Part shown: piece after piece, positions 12,501-25,700 of the stretch | Layout of the letters: every line of letters begins with the position of its first letter | How positions within the stretch are numbered: the first letter of the stretch is position 1 | NCBI RefSeq assembly: GCF_001039355.2 | Contig: NW_019773625.1 | Coordinates: forward strand, 534,180-598,179 | DNA: 64,000 bases | DNA from: Lingula anatina | Taxonomy: Eukaryota; Brachiopoda; Lingulata; Lingulida; Lingulidae | Direction: 5' to 3' | Program-made: the position numbers and the translations under genes | Notes under the pieces: model-generated | Told to the model about the DNA's origin: nothing | Databases searched by the model: none | What the model saw: only the letters and a program-made list of their open reading frames with translations

Positions 12501-15500
12501 GTAAATGTACACAACGTATCAAAAACAGTCACAAAATATAAAAACACGAATGGACAGATACACTACTAATGGTTCAGTATAACAAAATTTAAAATACCCA
12601 AGGTCTCTGTACAAGGGGTGATGTTTTTTTTTTCTCTTTTTTTTCATAAACAGTCCAAATGGGTAATATGGAAAACTAGCATAAGGCTGTTTGCCATGGA
12701 CTTTAATACCTGTGGTTCAACTTACATGTGCAGTCAATGAATGCTATAATGAGAGGTATAGATAAGCTTCAACCTATATTACACTAAGTAACAGATCACA
12801 TTACTAATAAGCTCTACTACTCACTCATAATAGTTTAGGATTAAGCAACTTTTGAACAGATATATTCTCCATAAGTAAAATATGTAGTAATCACTAAAGA
12901 AGTCTAATATTAATCAAACCTAGACAGCAATGCTGTTAAATGAGCAGACAAAACCAGCTTGAAAGCATACTGAATATAAATAACATCAATATTGAATATT
13001 TATGGAATGTAAGTTACTAAATCAATTAATGTTACAATGTGGTTATGGAATTGAACATATAGTAGCTTAAAATTGAGTTAATCTAAATAGAAAAACAAAC
13101 AATAAAATGAAAGATTAGATTGGCACTTTCAATTTCCATTGAATATGTTGATGTACAGACATGCCAAAATGTCTGCACATAAGAATAATAATAATAATAA
13201 TAATGCAATTATTTGTCTAAAAATGAGAAAAAAATAGTAAAAGCGAACAAGCCCACAAAAACAAAAAGAGACAGACAAACAAATTGACTTTAGTTAGGAG
13301 ATTAAAAAGTACCTCTGGGATTAAGATTTAAATTAAAAGGGACAAGTTTATTAATAAAATTATTCTAATGTAAATTTTCCACTGTTGTTATTTATACAGT
13401 TAGTTTCTAAAGATAGTTTTTAAAAAAAGGATGGTTATACATTCCTTCAAAAATATTATATTTGGTTCTTCCTAAAAAGAGCACTAATTGTACAGTCTGG
13501 GATGTTCTGAATAACTTGGTAATGGGGACAAACACTGATACAATCTTTAGGCTAAACAGGTTCATAAATTAATGTAAATTTAGGTAAGATCTAAGAAGTG
13601 TACTTCTATGGAATAAGACAACTCATTTTAGTTGAGAACGTAGCACACGCCCATGGATTTTTAAAACTAAATTCCTTTAAACATTTCATAAATATTTAAA
13701 AAATATTCCTAAAAGTTGTTAATTATACTAAATGGCTTGATTGGGAAGCAATAAAGGAAGTTACTGTCCAACACTACCTGCATGACAACATTCCATGAGA
13801 TTTTCACTATGTAAGATGACACATTATAAACTATATTGTGCTAGGTATAACAGTGTTTGATTGTTATTGCAGTAGGTGTGAGGCAGCCCAGAGAATTTAC
13901 ATTGTGTTTTCCTTACAGTGTATTGGGTTCTTATTGCATTTGACGTGACAAAGCTTTGTGAGACAGTTTTTTTTGAGATTGTGTTGGGGAACAATAGTTT
14001 TTTTCAGTGGATGGAGGGGGCAGGGAAAAGGTGATTAAAAAAGCTGAATCAGCAAAGTTTGCTGTAGAGGTTTTGAACTAAGTGTTAGCTACCACACAGC
14101 ACACTACTGTTCCTTACTGTAGTAAAGGAGGTCTATGGAGGAAGTAAAAAGAGAAATAACTTTAAAATTGTTATCTTCAGAAACAATTTTCAATCATAAA
14201 ATATGCTTACCTACTATATTACATTATATCAGCTATTTACCTTTTCTTAATTTGAAGTGTTTTAAAGTTTGAGAATTATTTACTAAATGTAGTTACTTCT
14301 GTGGTGCAATACTTTTAATATCTTCAATATTCTAACATCAATATTTCTATGCAGGCAAAGGAATGCTGTATTTGAAAATACCATAATCTCTCAAAAGGTT
14401 TTATAAATATATACATGGTTAGCATGACAAAAATAACAGAACTTGGTACAATATCAAGTTCAACATTAAAAAAATATATATTCATTATATGGATGAACAA
14501 ACAACTTTTTTCATCACAACTTTACAAACAGCACAATGACAGCAAAATCAATCAATTTATGCAATAACATTAGCAAACAAATACTTAAATAAGAACTGAG
14601 TGATAAAAACAAATCTACAACTTCAAAAATGCTTTTCAAAAAAAGTAGTAGAGTAGAAGTTGAATAAGGCTAACTTTAATGTTAAACAGTTAAGAGTTAG
14701 ATAAAGGCTTAAGATAAAGATCTTTATCTATTTCAATTCTTAGTATTCAAGTGTTCGAAAAAAGTTAACTTGACAAAATATTCACACTTTTCACACAAAC
14801 ATACAGCTAAACTGGGTCCACCATTATTTCAGTATTTAATCTACATTTTAGTAATTCTATTTCCAATTCGGAATCAGATGATGGCAGTGTATCTTTACTT
14901 ATCAAATCTCATCTATTAACTGAAAAATTGTGTCCAGTTTTTGCTACAAAGAAAGTATGACTGCCTTTTAATAATTCTCTAAATAAATCCAACTTTAAAA
15001 AAATCTTTCATAATCTTGGTGAATTTGCAATGACAAAAGATCCTGGGCTTTTGGAAAAAAGTAAGCCACTCACACAAAATAATCTGTCAACATTTAGTAA
15101 CTAGCCATAGCAATTTTAAAAAACCGCATACAAGCCATCCTCTTAAATTCATTCTTTGAAATGGCTTCTTTCTTATTCTGAAACAATAGCTGACCCAAGA
15201 GATAAAAAAACAAACAAATAAACAATCAAAACAAACATTCACACTTCTAGAGACATTAACATCAAAACTGTACCACATGGACTTACTTTCCTACTTTGCT
15301 AAAGTAAGGAGAGTAGCAAATAGCATAGGTTATCAACAGACTGTTAAAACATAATAATGCAAATCTCAAATATGTTGACTCCTTGGTTTGAACCCGGAAT
15401 CCGAATTCAACAAAATACAGGCAAACAGTGCAGTAAATTACAAGCCATAAACAAATTAAAAGAAAATTTTTAATAATTGATCAACCAGCAACATATAATC

Positions 15501-15574
15501 TAAAACACCAGTGGCATTTCTAAAACTTGATGTGTTACATTTTCTCTCGATCTCTAAAGCACTACTTTATCAAA

Positions 15575-15621
<47 letters not shown>

Positions 15622-18600
15622 AAATTAGTTGAAAGTGGATTCAATTTTTTACTATAAATTTGGTAAATTTTAAGCAAGATTAAATCTTTCTCCTCAAACA
15701 AACTATCAGTTAAAAACATAGACTAAATCATACTTTATATTTTACTTCAAAGAAAATACAAATATTCTCAGAGATATGGCTTATGACTTAATCATTTTTG
15801 ATCAAAATGAATTACAATTTTTTTTCAGTCTTAAAGTTAAAATCAGCTTTCAACTTCAAATTGTTCCAGGAACGGACCCACAGTGTACATATACATAAGA
15901 TATGTACATGTCATATCTACCCATGTGCATATCTAACCAATCTGTGAAACAGTTCTACATAATGCACTTCTGCATCTTTTGCAGGAGCTTCAGCATCACT
16001 TCCAAACAGAGAGTTAAGTTTCAGCTTTCATTGCAAATCTACAAATTCAATTAAATCAATATACTCTGTCTCACGTAACTTTCCAGTTGACTTGCAAAGT
16101 AAGAGGTTATAAACAAGCTAGCTGTCGCAGTTGCTAGTAATGTCATTTTCCAATCCGTGCATGATAACACAAGTCAAAAATGAAAGATATTGGGCCTGAG
16201 CCACATATTTCATTCCATATGTGGGAGTTAGATGACCAGTACTAAGGGCTGGTAGTAAATTATAAGTTGACAGGGCTATCATGTCCCATTTGTCAAAAAT
16301 ACTGGCATATATATATATTTTTTTTTCATTTTAAATTTCTTTTTTCCATTTGCAGAAATTGCTCTGTCACTGGTGCCTGATGCTGTAGCCCTTTTTATAA
16401 CCACCTGCTTTCTCAAATTTTACATGGAATAATTTGTCTATTGCTAGGTGCAAGAACTAGTACAGCTATTGTGGTGGAAGAATCCCAATTAAAAGTGTTT
16501 TCATGGCTAACCAATAAATAAGACTTCTCAGGTGGTGAGGAGACCCTTACCAAGAGCTAAGAGGAACATCCCCTAGTCTTAAATCCAAGGCATGGCAGAC
16601 TCTGCAAAACTCGTTTACCTCAACCAAATTTTCATATTTTTTTGTACTATATTAGATGAAATCAATAAGAACATTAGCCAACTTGATCATATTATGTGTA
16701 GTCTCAAAGTGTCTGAGCAATTCAGAGTCTGCTGTATCTCTATAATATGCATTTCATGCATATGTGTCAAGTTTCTTAGTTGTTGTACTTACGTCCTGGA
16801 TGATAGGGACTCCCAAGTTCTGCATGTTAGTGATGATTCCTTTCTCCTCATCTGGAATGCCTGCGTGCTGGACCAGCTTCTTCAGGTTCTCATCAGATAT
16901 TCCTACAGTAACACAGCCAACATTATTGTCCAAGTAAAAATATAAACAAGGAAGCAAAGCAGTCAAATGTACAGGCATAAACAAGAAATAAATAACAATG
17001 ACAAAGCAACGAGTAGGGTTTTTGTCTATTTTGATGCAATATCACATAATGCTTTACCGTCAACACCTATTTTTAACCATGTACCATAGGTAAAATGGGC
17101 ATTAAGAAAATGTAACTTGCATGCCCACTTTTGAGCATTACCAGCATTAAAAGACAATGAGTAAATTCTTCGAGTTTGAAGCAAAACAGCAACAGTTACT
17201 GCAGTGGAAAGAAAAAAGACACTTCTATTAACCAACCCACCCAACCTTCAGGCCTGCAGGTTCACAGCATGCTAACACAAAAATGACAAAGCATTGTACC
17301 TCCTTTATGGATGATGTAGAGCAGTATGATCCTGATCTTATCATTTGTGGTGACATTCTGATCCAGCAGAATAGGAACAATGTTTCTCATGTGGTCCTTT
17401 ATCTTTTCTCCCTCAGCATCTGTACCCATAGCCAGGTCCTGGTTAAATGAAACAAATATATATTAAAGATGTTAAAAGATAGATCTCTATTTCATTATTT
17501 TTCTGTTTGGATACACGGGCTGTTTTATCTATTGATCTGTTTATTTATTTAATCACCCTGTGCCCAACAAACATAAAATCTGTTTTTATTCAACTATTTT
17601 TTCTATTCTTTTTATCATTTATTCATTTGTCTACTCATTTATTAATCATTCATATATTTCATTACTTACTTATTTAATTATTCATTTATTTTTTTTTGTT
17701 TATATCAAATTATTGTAAAAAGGCCGGAGGCCTTATATACAGTGAAATAAACTAAAAGTTAATCTATTTATCTATAAAATATCATTCATTCATTCATCTA
17801 TTCATTTATTCATTCACTTATTCATTCCTTCATTCATTTCCTTACCTGTTCCACCTTGCACAGTTTGTCCACATTGCCCTGGTACTGTTTCATACAGTCC
17901 TCTGCCAGGTGGAGGTGCGTGGAGTACCGGGCCAGCTCTTTCTGGTACTGAGGCATCTTCTTCAACATCTGGGACAGATCACGCATCGTGGTGGTGGACT
18001 TGCCAGACTCTGTGGTCACCATCCTCTTCTCTGTGGCAAACTTCTTCAGGTTCTTAGTCACAGCCCTGAAAAGAATTTATTCCATTTTTTTTCAATTGAA
18101 TCTTGTTATATTTATTTATTAGAGTTTAAATTAATCAATTCCTAGTTTAATGAATGTTGAAAATACGCAAAAAAAGTTTTTTAAAATTCATACAAAATGC
18201 GTGGTGGTAATATCAGATTACATTTGGTTGTATGGCTTTTAAAGCCATTGTTTTTGAAATGTGATTGTGATTAAAATGCAGTTTTTTTTCTAACAAGGCT
18301 GTTTGATATTTACAGGAATGATACACAACATAACAATTATGTCATGCAAAAATAGTTAGGTATACTATAGTGTATATATACATTTTTATGAATAGTAAAA
18401 ACATAACAGTTAACAATGCATTTTATGTTGTTACTGTACTACCAGGGTACATGAAATGACTGTGTATGTGCATGCTTGTGTTTATTCTCACAATATTTAG
18501 AATAAAACCATTCACAGTTTTCCTTTTTAAATCTCTGTTTTAAACATTTCTTGGTGAACACAGCATGCTGCATGAAGGTATGGTAAGCACTTCAGGAGAG

Positions 18601-19721
18601 GAAAATCTAGCAACAAAAGGTAAAAATCTTCAATTTAAAAGACAGAAGAGAAAATGGACAACAGAAACATGAAGATTTTTATGAACAGACCACAAGTGAT
18701 AAAAATACAACATAGCAAACTAAGGCTAACCTTAATGCAAATGTAACCGCTATAGAACGTAAAGCCATGATTCTGCAAATGAAATAGTAAGCCAAAGCAA
18801 AGAAGAAAAACTTAATCCAAAACACTTCAGTAAAAAAAAAAAAAAAAAAAAAAACATAAGCTAGAGTATAATTATTACTGTGTATCACTAAGGAGCACAA
18901 AGATGACCTGATAACTTTCATTCAAAAGAAGAAAATTCCTGAAAGAATATTTCAATCATGTCACTTGAATTGTTTCGCCACCTTTCCACCATAGGGGGAG
19001 GTGGGTGTGGGGGCAGGGGGAGCGACTTCCAGTTATTTTTCCACAAGAGGGCATCATCTTAAGTGGCAAAACAAGATCATGTGACATGATCAAAACTAAA
19101 CTTTTTTCTTCCTCCTTTTTCTTTTTTGCACCAAAAAGCATCAGATAATCTTTCTCTCATAAAGTGGAAAGAAAAGATGATTTTTGAATCAAAGCAAAGT
19201 TTACATTGTGATGTGACAGATGATTAAAATATATTTTCTCTAAAACAGTTAAACATGCAGTACTTTCAGATAAAAAAAGCAAGACAACTAGATAGTGTTT
19301 TAAAAAATAGAAAAAATAAAGATGAAATTCAGGAATAAGAAAGGATGTAGAAAAATGCAATCATTTTTTTCATACATTCTATTTGAAAAGAGTACCTATT
19401 AGAGACTATCCTAATTAAACAACCAAAATCAGAAGGAAGGGAAAGTACAAGCAACAGGAAAATGGTCATATTAAAAGATACTAAGCTAAATACTTGAATT
19501 TGCAGAACACAAAAGAATAAGAAAAACTTCAACTTCATACCAATTTAAGACCTTGATGCAATTTGCTGTCCTTGTCACCAAATTTGTTCTGTGAGTAACG
19601 CGACACAGAAATAGAAAATGGACTTCTTAAAAACTATAAATTCTACATGCATGAATCACCTTCCACCTCTTCTCCTTAAAGTGACTTACCCACCTCAAAA
19701 AAAAAAAAAATAATAATAAAA

Positions 19722-19764
<43 letters not shown>

Positions 19765-22700
19765 CTTCCTCATTTCATTTCATTCCTTGTCTAAAAATGA
19801 CTCCTTCTTGACTAATTCCCTGTCTAAAAATACCCTTCATCCTCCTTGGATGACAATTTCACAATTTGCCCCCCCCCCCCCCCCCCCCAAAAAAAAACCC
19901 ACCCCACCACCCCTCAACCCCCCACCCCCTCCTTCCTCTCTATAAAGACTTACTGTGACACCACAGCAATGTGCTGGTGCCGTAGCTCCGTCCAGAGTTC
20001 ATCATTGTCATCCAACAAAACTTCCTTCTCCTGGACATCACCTCCCACTGTGTTCTCATATCTAGGAAGATAACACACAATGCCATATCAGTCAACCAAC
20101 ACCAGCCCCACGCCAGCTGCCAGTCAAAATCAAACCAAAATTTGCCCAGTTATTGGCTCATATATCTGCATTGGGTAAGCAGTTTCTTAGCTTTATACAT
20201 CCAGTGTAATGAATAAAAGGTCTCAACTCATACCAATATCATTAAAAAGATACATATTATTTTATTTTCAGTCGTAGTTCCTGTCTTACCTGTAAACATC
20301 ATTTTCAATGGGCAGCAGGTCATAGGCCATAGCTTGGAATGATAACTCGTGTAACAGAGGGGAGACAGGATCAAAGCCACGGTCCAGGATAATCAGCTGG
20401 GAACGTTCTTTCTGGGGGCCCTATAGATCATTAAAAATAACAGTAATAAAATCAATTAAAATAACAACAACAATAACAGAACCCGATTTACCTCTATCTC
20501 ATAACCCTCTGATAGTTAAATCTTCTGAATCCTTTTGACCTCATTCAGAATAGGGGACAAACTAGTCCGAGGCTCTAATATGGCCAACCCACTTGAATAC
20601 TTCCCCACGGGATATCTATTCAGTGTCTATTAGTGGATTAGACAGCAAGCTTTGTAGTAAGTCGCCATATTTGACCCTCGGACAATTTAGTCCCCTATTC
20701 TGAATGGGGCCTGATATTGTTTACATGTTATTTCAGTCTATTCCGTGTTACTAACCTCCCCCATGGTATGGTCATCAGCTTTATAGGCATCCAGCTTCTG
20801 CTGCACCAGCTGAGCAAACTCAACATTCTTGTCAAAGTCACTGAAATAACCCAGCATTAACATTGAGGTGAAACATAATACAAAACCAATGCCGTGTTCT
20901 CTTTCAGTATGACTTTTTTTCCTTTTCTTTCTTTCTTTCTTTTTTTTAAACATATGCCAACTGGTTTTCAATTTAGGGTCATTTTTGTTCCCACTTTCTT
21001 TAAATCAGTTTTTTCTTCTTGCTACATGATAAAATGCATGGTCTTATCTAATACTTCGAATCAAAAGCATTAACCTTTATTGAATGTTCTTATTTGTTAA
21101 ACAAGTAATAATCTTTGATCCCAATCAAGTAACACATAAATCTTAGGGATGTGGCATTCTCATCAACAGAGACCCTACCTTCTGTATCTGACTGAAGGGT
21201 ATTCTCCCAGGGTGGCACACAGCGTGGCAATCTGCTCAGCACATCTCTCCAGGTGCGGAATTCTACCAGAATGGCGGCTCGGGTTGTAGTACACTTGGAA
21301 TATGTCAGGAGAATCCAGAGAGAAAACCTATAGAATGGATGACGGGAATTTGACTCCAGTAACAGAAAGCAATGTCAAAAATGTGTATTTCAACTGTATA
21401 TTTGATGATAGATAGATTTTAAGTTTTCCACTTCAAATGTATATACCAGAATCTGCAAAATTAAAAAATAATAATAATGATCTCATGTGCTTAACCATCT
21501 TAGAAAGTGAAAACCAGCAGAATATGCATTAACGGTTTTTAACAATGTTTTTTATTATCATTATAAACTTGACTAAATTTTAAAGAAAAAATCTCACCTG
21601 TCCTTCATATGGCAGAAAAGCAATGTTTATCTCTTTCAAAGCTTTAATTTTCTTGGCAGCAGTAGACTTACATAGTTTGTTGAATAGCTCATCAGGGCAA
21701 GCTGAAATATGAGCCAAAAAAGATTTAAATCAGTAAAAGACAGCACCTAATATTAAGTTTTAATTTCCATAAACCTTAACAATCAGTAGTTATACTTCCA
21801 AAATTTCTAATTATATTGAAAACATATAATTTTTTATGTATAACTTTATTTTTGTCTACACAACTTCTATTTCTGTAATAAAATTTTCATTCTGTGTGGA
21901 TGGCTTAGGTATAAAATAAACATTAACATTAAAAAACATTTCCAATGCACAGGAGAGCTGCATGATTTTTTTATTATCCATCTTTAATTAAATTTTTTTT
22001 TAATTATTTTGTTATCATTTTTTGCATTCACAATGTGTTCCAATACTTGTCACTTTATTTACCAATATCTAACACTCCACTGGCCTTAAGCAAAAATGAT
22101 CAAATTAAAAAATCTTACTAGCCCTGTTTTACTCTTTTTTGTATGTGGTGCCTTGGACCATCATAACACATTCAGACTGATAACAATTAGGAAATTACCT
22201 TCTGTAAAGTACACATGGGCACACTTGTACTGGCAGTTAGTTGGGGAGTTGAAATCATGGATCAACTGATTGATACTCTGTAAAACAATAATAAAGAAAG
22301 AAAGAAAAGAAAATCATATCTATCAGGTGAACAATTTTGTCCGATTTAGTAACCCTAATTAGTGTTGTAATTACTCATGAAAAATACATAGACCCATGTG
22401 TAGTGTAGATTGGGCTTCAAAGCCCATCCTCTTCACATTTTAATTTCCACATAAGGCTCCTGAACTGGTAAACATCTCTGAAAAACAAAGATGCTGGCAC
22501 GCATTGTAACTGAAACTCAAGGTAATCTGCCCACATTCCTTAATGAAATCACATCCATTTGCCTGTCAAAGCATTCCCCATGTGTAGGCGTCAAATAGAT
22601 ACTTGTATATTTAGTTTCAAATTAATATCCTCACTTCATTAAGGCAGAGGAAATCCACTCAGATAATCACGTCACTGAATTATCACACAGTTCCTATTTT

Positions 22701-25700
22701 TGACTCTGATGTCCTGGCATGCTGAAAGCAACTTGTAAACACCATCATGACACCTAGAAACATCATGATTCAGTCATCCAGCTCAAGTGAATGTTTTCTT
22801 TAATTTTTTTTTTTTTTTCTGGTACCAGATTGAAAAATGTCAGCATCTTTTAATACTTCTATACGTTTTAATGAGGACACTTATGATCATAAAGTCATCT
22901 GCTCATTAGTGATATTTCACCTTACTAATGATGTATATCATGAATGCAGGTAACTTATAAACATCTGGTCCAAGAAACATTATTTGACCAATTACAGATT
23001 ATGCTGTTAAAATACAGTAATAACGTAAAATTTTTCAAATGCCTCACTTCTCATATTTTACTTTTCCAAGATTTAGCATTCTCAGAAATTCATGACATGA
23101 AGTAACTGTACATAATCAACATTTTAAGTATCACCAACAAAACGTCTTTTTTTTTTTTTTTTTTTTTTGGGGGGGGGGGGGGTGGGGCACATCATTTTGT
23201 TTAAATTTGTGACTGTTCATTTTAGAAAATATCCCTTGGTGTTTTGTACAAGTACTAACCTTTTCTACAGGAGTGATCAGATACACTGCTTCAAGTAATG
23301 GTAATGGCTCTCTCTTCTTGTTCAGATCCTCTACCACTGAGCAATGACAACAACAACAAAAAAATTTCAATACTTGAAAATTTCACTTACTTTTTCAAAA
23401 TTTATCATTTTCTGACACTCACAAAGATGCCTTTTCTTACAGACTTTGAAACAGCATTCTAAAATATTACTCGTAGAACAACTTTCAGGAATAATTATAA
23501 ATGATGACCATTGCAATGCCTCAAACATTGGTTTACGCTTCAAGGAGAAATCCAGTTATCTTACAAATTGCGTATTTAACATACGGTGTTGCTAGCTTAC
23601 AAACACTTAATCATAAGCAGAACTTTTTTTACCTGATACATAGCAGATTCAGTAAAATTGCATTATATCTTAATCATTCCTTTGTCCCAGCTATTCTCAA
23701 TGTACATTGATAGAATTCTTATTTCATCGTTTCAACTCACATGTAATGCCCTCTGACATGATCTCGTGCATTTTGCAGCATGCAGAAATCATGCGCATGC
23801 TCAGCTGGTCCACGACAAGGACTTTCCATTCTTCTCTCTTCTTGACACCCCTCACAACGTCTGACAAAATTTCTAAAAAATAAATAATTAAGAAAATTTA
23901 GCCCCATATTTTGGAGGTCCTTGGTGCTTATCACTGTAATGAATTTTTCAATTTTAGGTGAAGTACAAAAAGCTCCAAAAGAACCCCCTGGTACAAAAAA
24001 AAAAAACTTATGGAAATCCCTGCTACTGTAACATTAGAACTGAATCATATTAAAATTTCGAAATGCACATAAACAACTTCCTCTCACCACAACAAGGCAT
24101 GTGTCCTTTAACAAATTACTTCTGTATGGGTGACAAATTAAAATGTTAACTTAAGGTATTGTTTGGTTTAATCAGCAGGCTATATTAGGTCTTTTTCGGA
24201 CAACTGGTTTCAACAGGTCGATCTTTCTAAAAAAATATTTTTTTAATCAAACATCTGATGATGCAAGTAATTTTCTTAACAAACCTACTTCTCTTGCTCA
24301 GGAAAAATAAAAATCAATGCTATAAATAATATAAATAAGGTAAAGGTTTTCATATATATACAAGTACTTAGAGTCAAGCATATTTTAAATTTCACAGTTA
24401 TGCTGGCAAGACATTACTCCCCTGTTCAAGCATACAAAAAAAAAAAAAAAAAAAAAAAAAGCCAACACATGTATCCGTCACATTAAAATAACCTGACCAG
24501 ACTCTGAGAGCTGTATTGATTCTGTAGTCTCTGAGGCAAATGGCAACTATCTGTAATTTAATGCAGTATATTGATTGAGGGTTCCATACATAGATACATG
24601 CACACACAACATACCAGGACTTCCACGGATTGATCAATAAAATGTCATTTCTCCCTCACACAAAATATCCTATGAAGTATGAAAATAACCAGTTGGGCTG
24701 ACATTTTTCTTTTAACAGTGCAAGGACAGAGTCTCAGATTTTCTTCTTCCTATATTTTCTAACATATTATTGGTAATATTATTAACAGTTCTGTGCTCCA
24801 TAATAACTTAATTAAATGGCTGCATATGATACATTATAGGTATACTTCAGATATTTGGTCCTAAATATAATCTTTGTATTATTGATAACTGTTTAGAACT
24901 TTCATTATTTTGTTCCTTCACCAAGTGTCAAAGAATGGCAGTTTTAAAATGTTCTGCCTTCTCACCAGCCTATTTTGAATGCTTTTATATGTATTTATAA
25001 AAGAGAATTTAGCTGCTGGCTTTAAATATTATAATTTGCAAATTATCTATATTGTATGTGCAAATGTGGTAATCCTAATGAGACCAACACCAAGTGTCTA
25101 CAATGCCTCTAATGAAGAACTGCTGTTTCTTATTTTTTAGGTTAACCACAATAAGTACAATGTCCTAACTTAATATATACTTTTCTTTCCTTTACTAAAA
25201 AGTGACACCTGCTTAATTTCATGGCAACTATGGATTGGCCCTACAAAAATTTCAATATACTGATTACTATTCTCTCATAAATTTTAGAGAAACCAAGTTT
25301 TTTAAAAAATATCTCTTTAAGGAAAACATACAGACATGATATTAATAACAAGTTTAATGAATGTGCAAATCATATACTACTAAGGTACCCGGGACCTGGT
25401 TCATACAGTAACATACAAAAAAGAATTCAAGGACTTTCAAGGACTTCTGAAGCTCTAAATTCAGTATTTTTCAACTTCAAGGACTTATTGAATGTACATA
25501 GGGGCAACGTATTAGCCAAGGGATATCTGTACAGTGCCCATATTCTGCCAATACGTCCCTTTTTGTGTAGAGCACCTACTAGTACTGGTATTCAATCACA
25601 ACAGAAAGCACTATAACCTGATGCTAGGAATTTTTCTTGAAATGCTTACTTCTGATTTTATCAATAACGAGGTGAAAAAATGCCTTTGTTTAATGAAACA

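Larger units (their letters stand above)
9960..16792 (-). other. STXBP1 intron 12 (6.8 kb)
   Basis: AT-rich, with the candidate cassette exon at 12260-12322, the X-box-like cluster at 12080-12230 and an (AAAT)n tract. I found no partner exon repeating the 5' half of exon 12 and no other coding segment. Confidence 0.85.
18066..19953 (-). other. STXBP1 intron 9 (1.9 kb)
   Basis: Contains poly-A, (AAAT)n and C20 tracts. No coding segment seen. Confidence 0.85.

Noticed and set aside
16592-16945. 117-codon plus-strand ORF
   Set aside because: Antisense shadow of STXBP1 exon 12.
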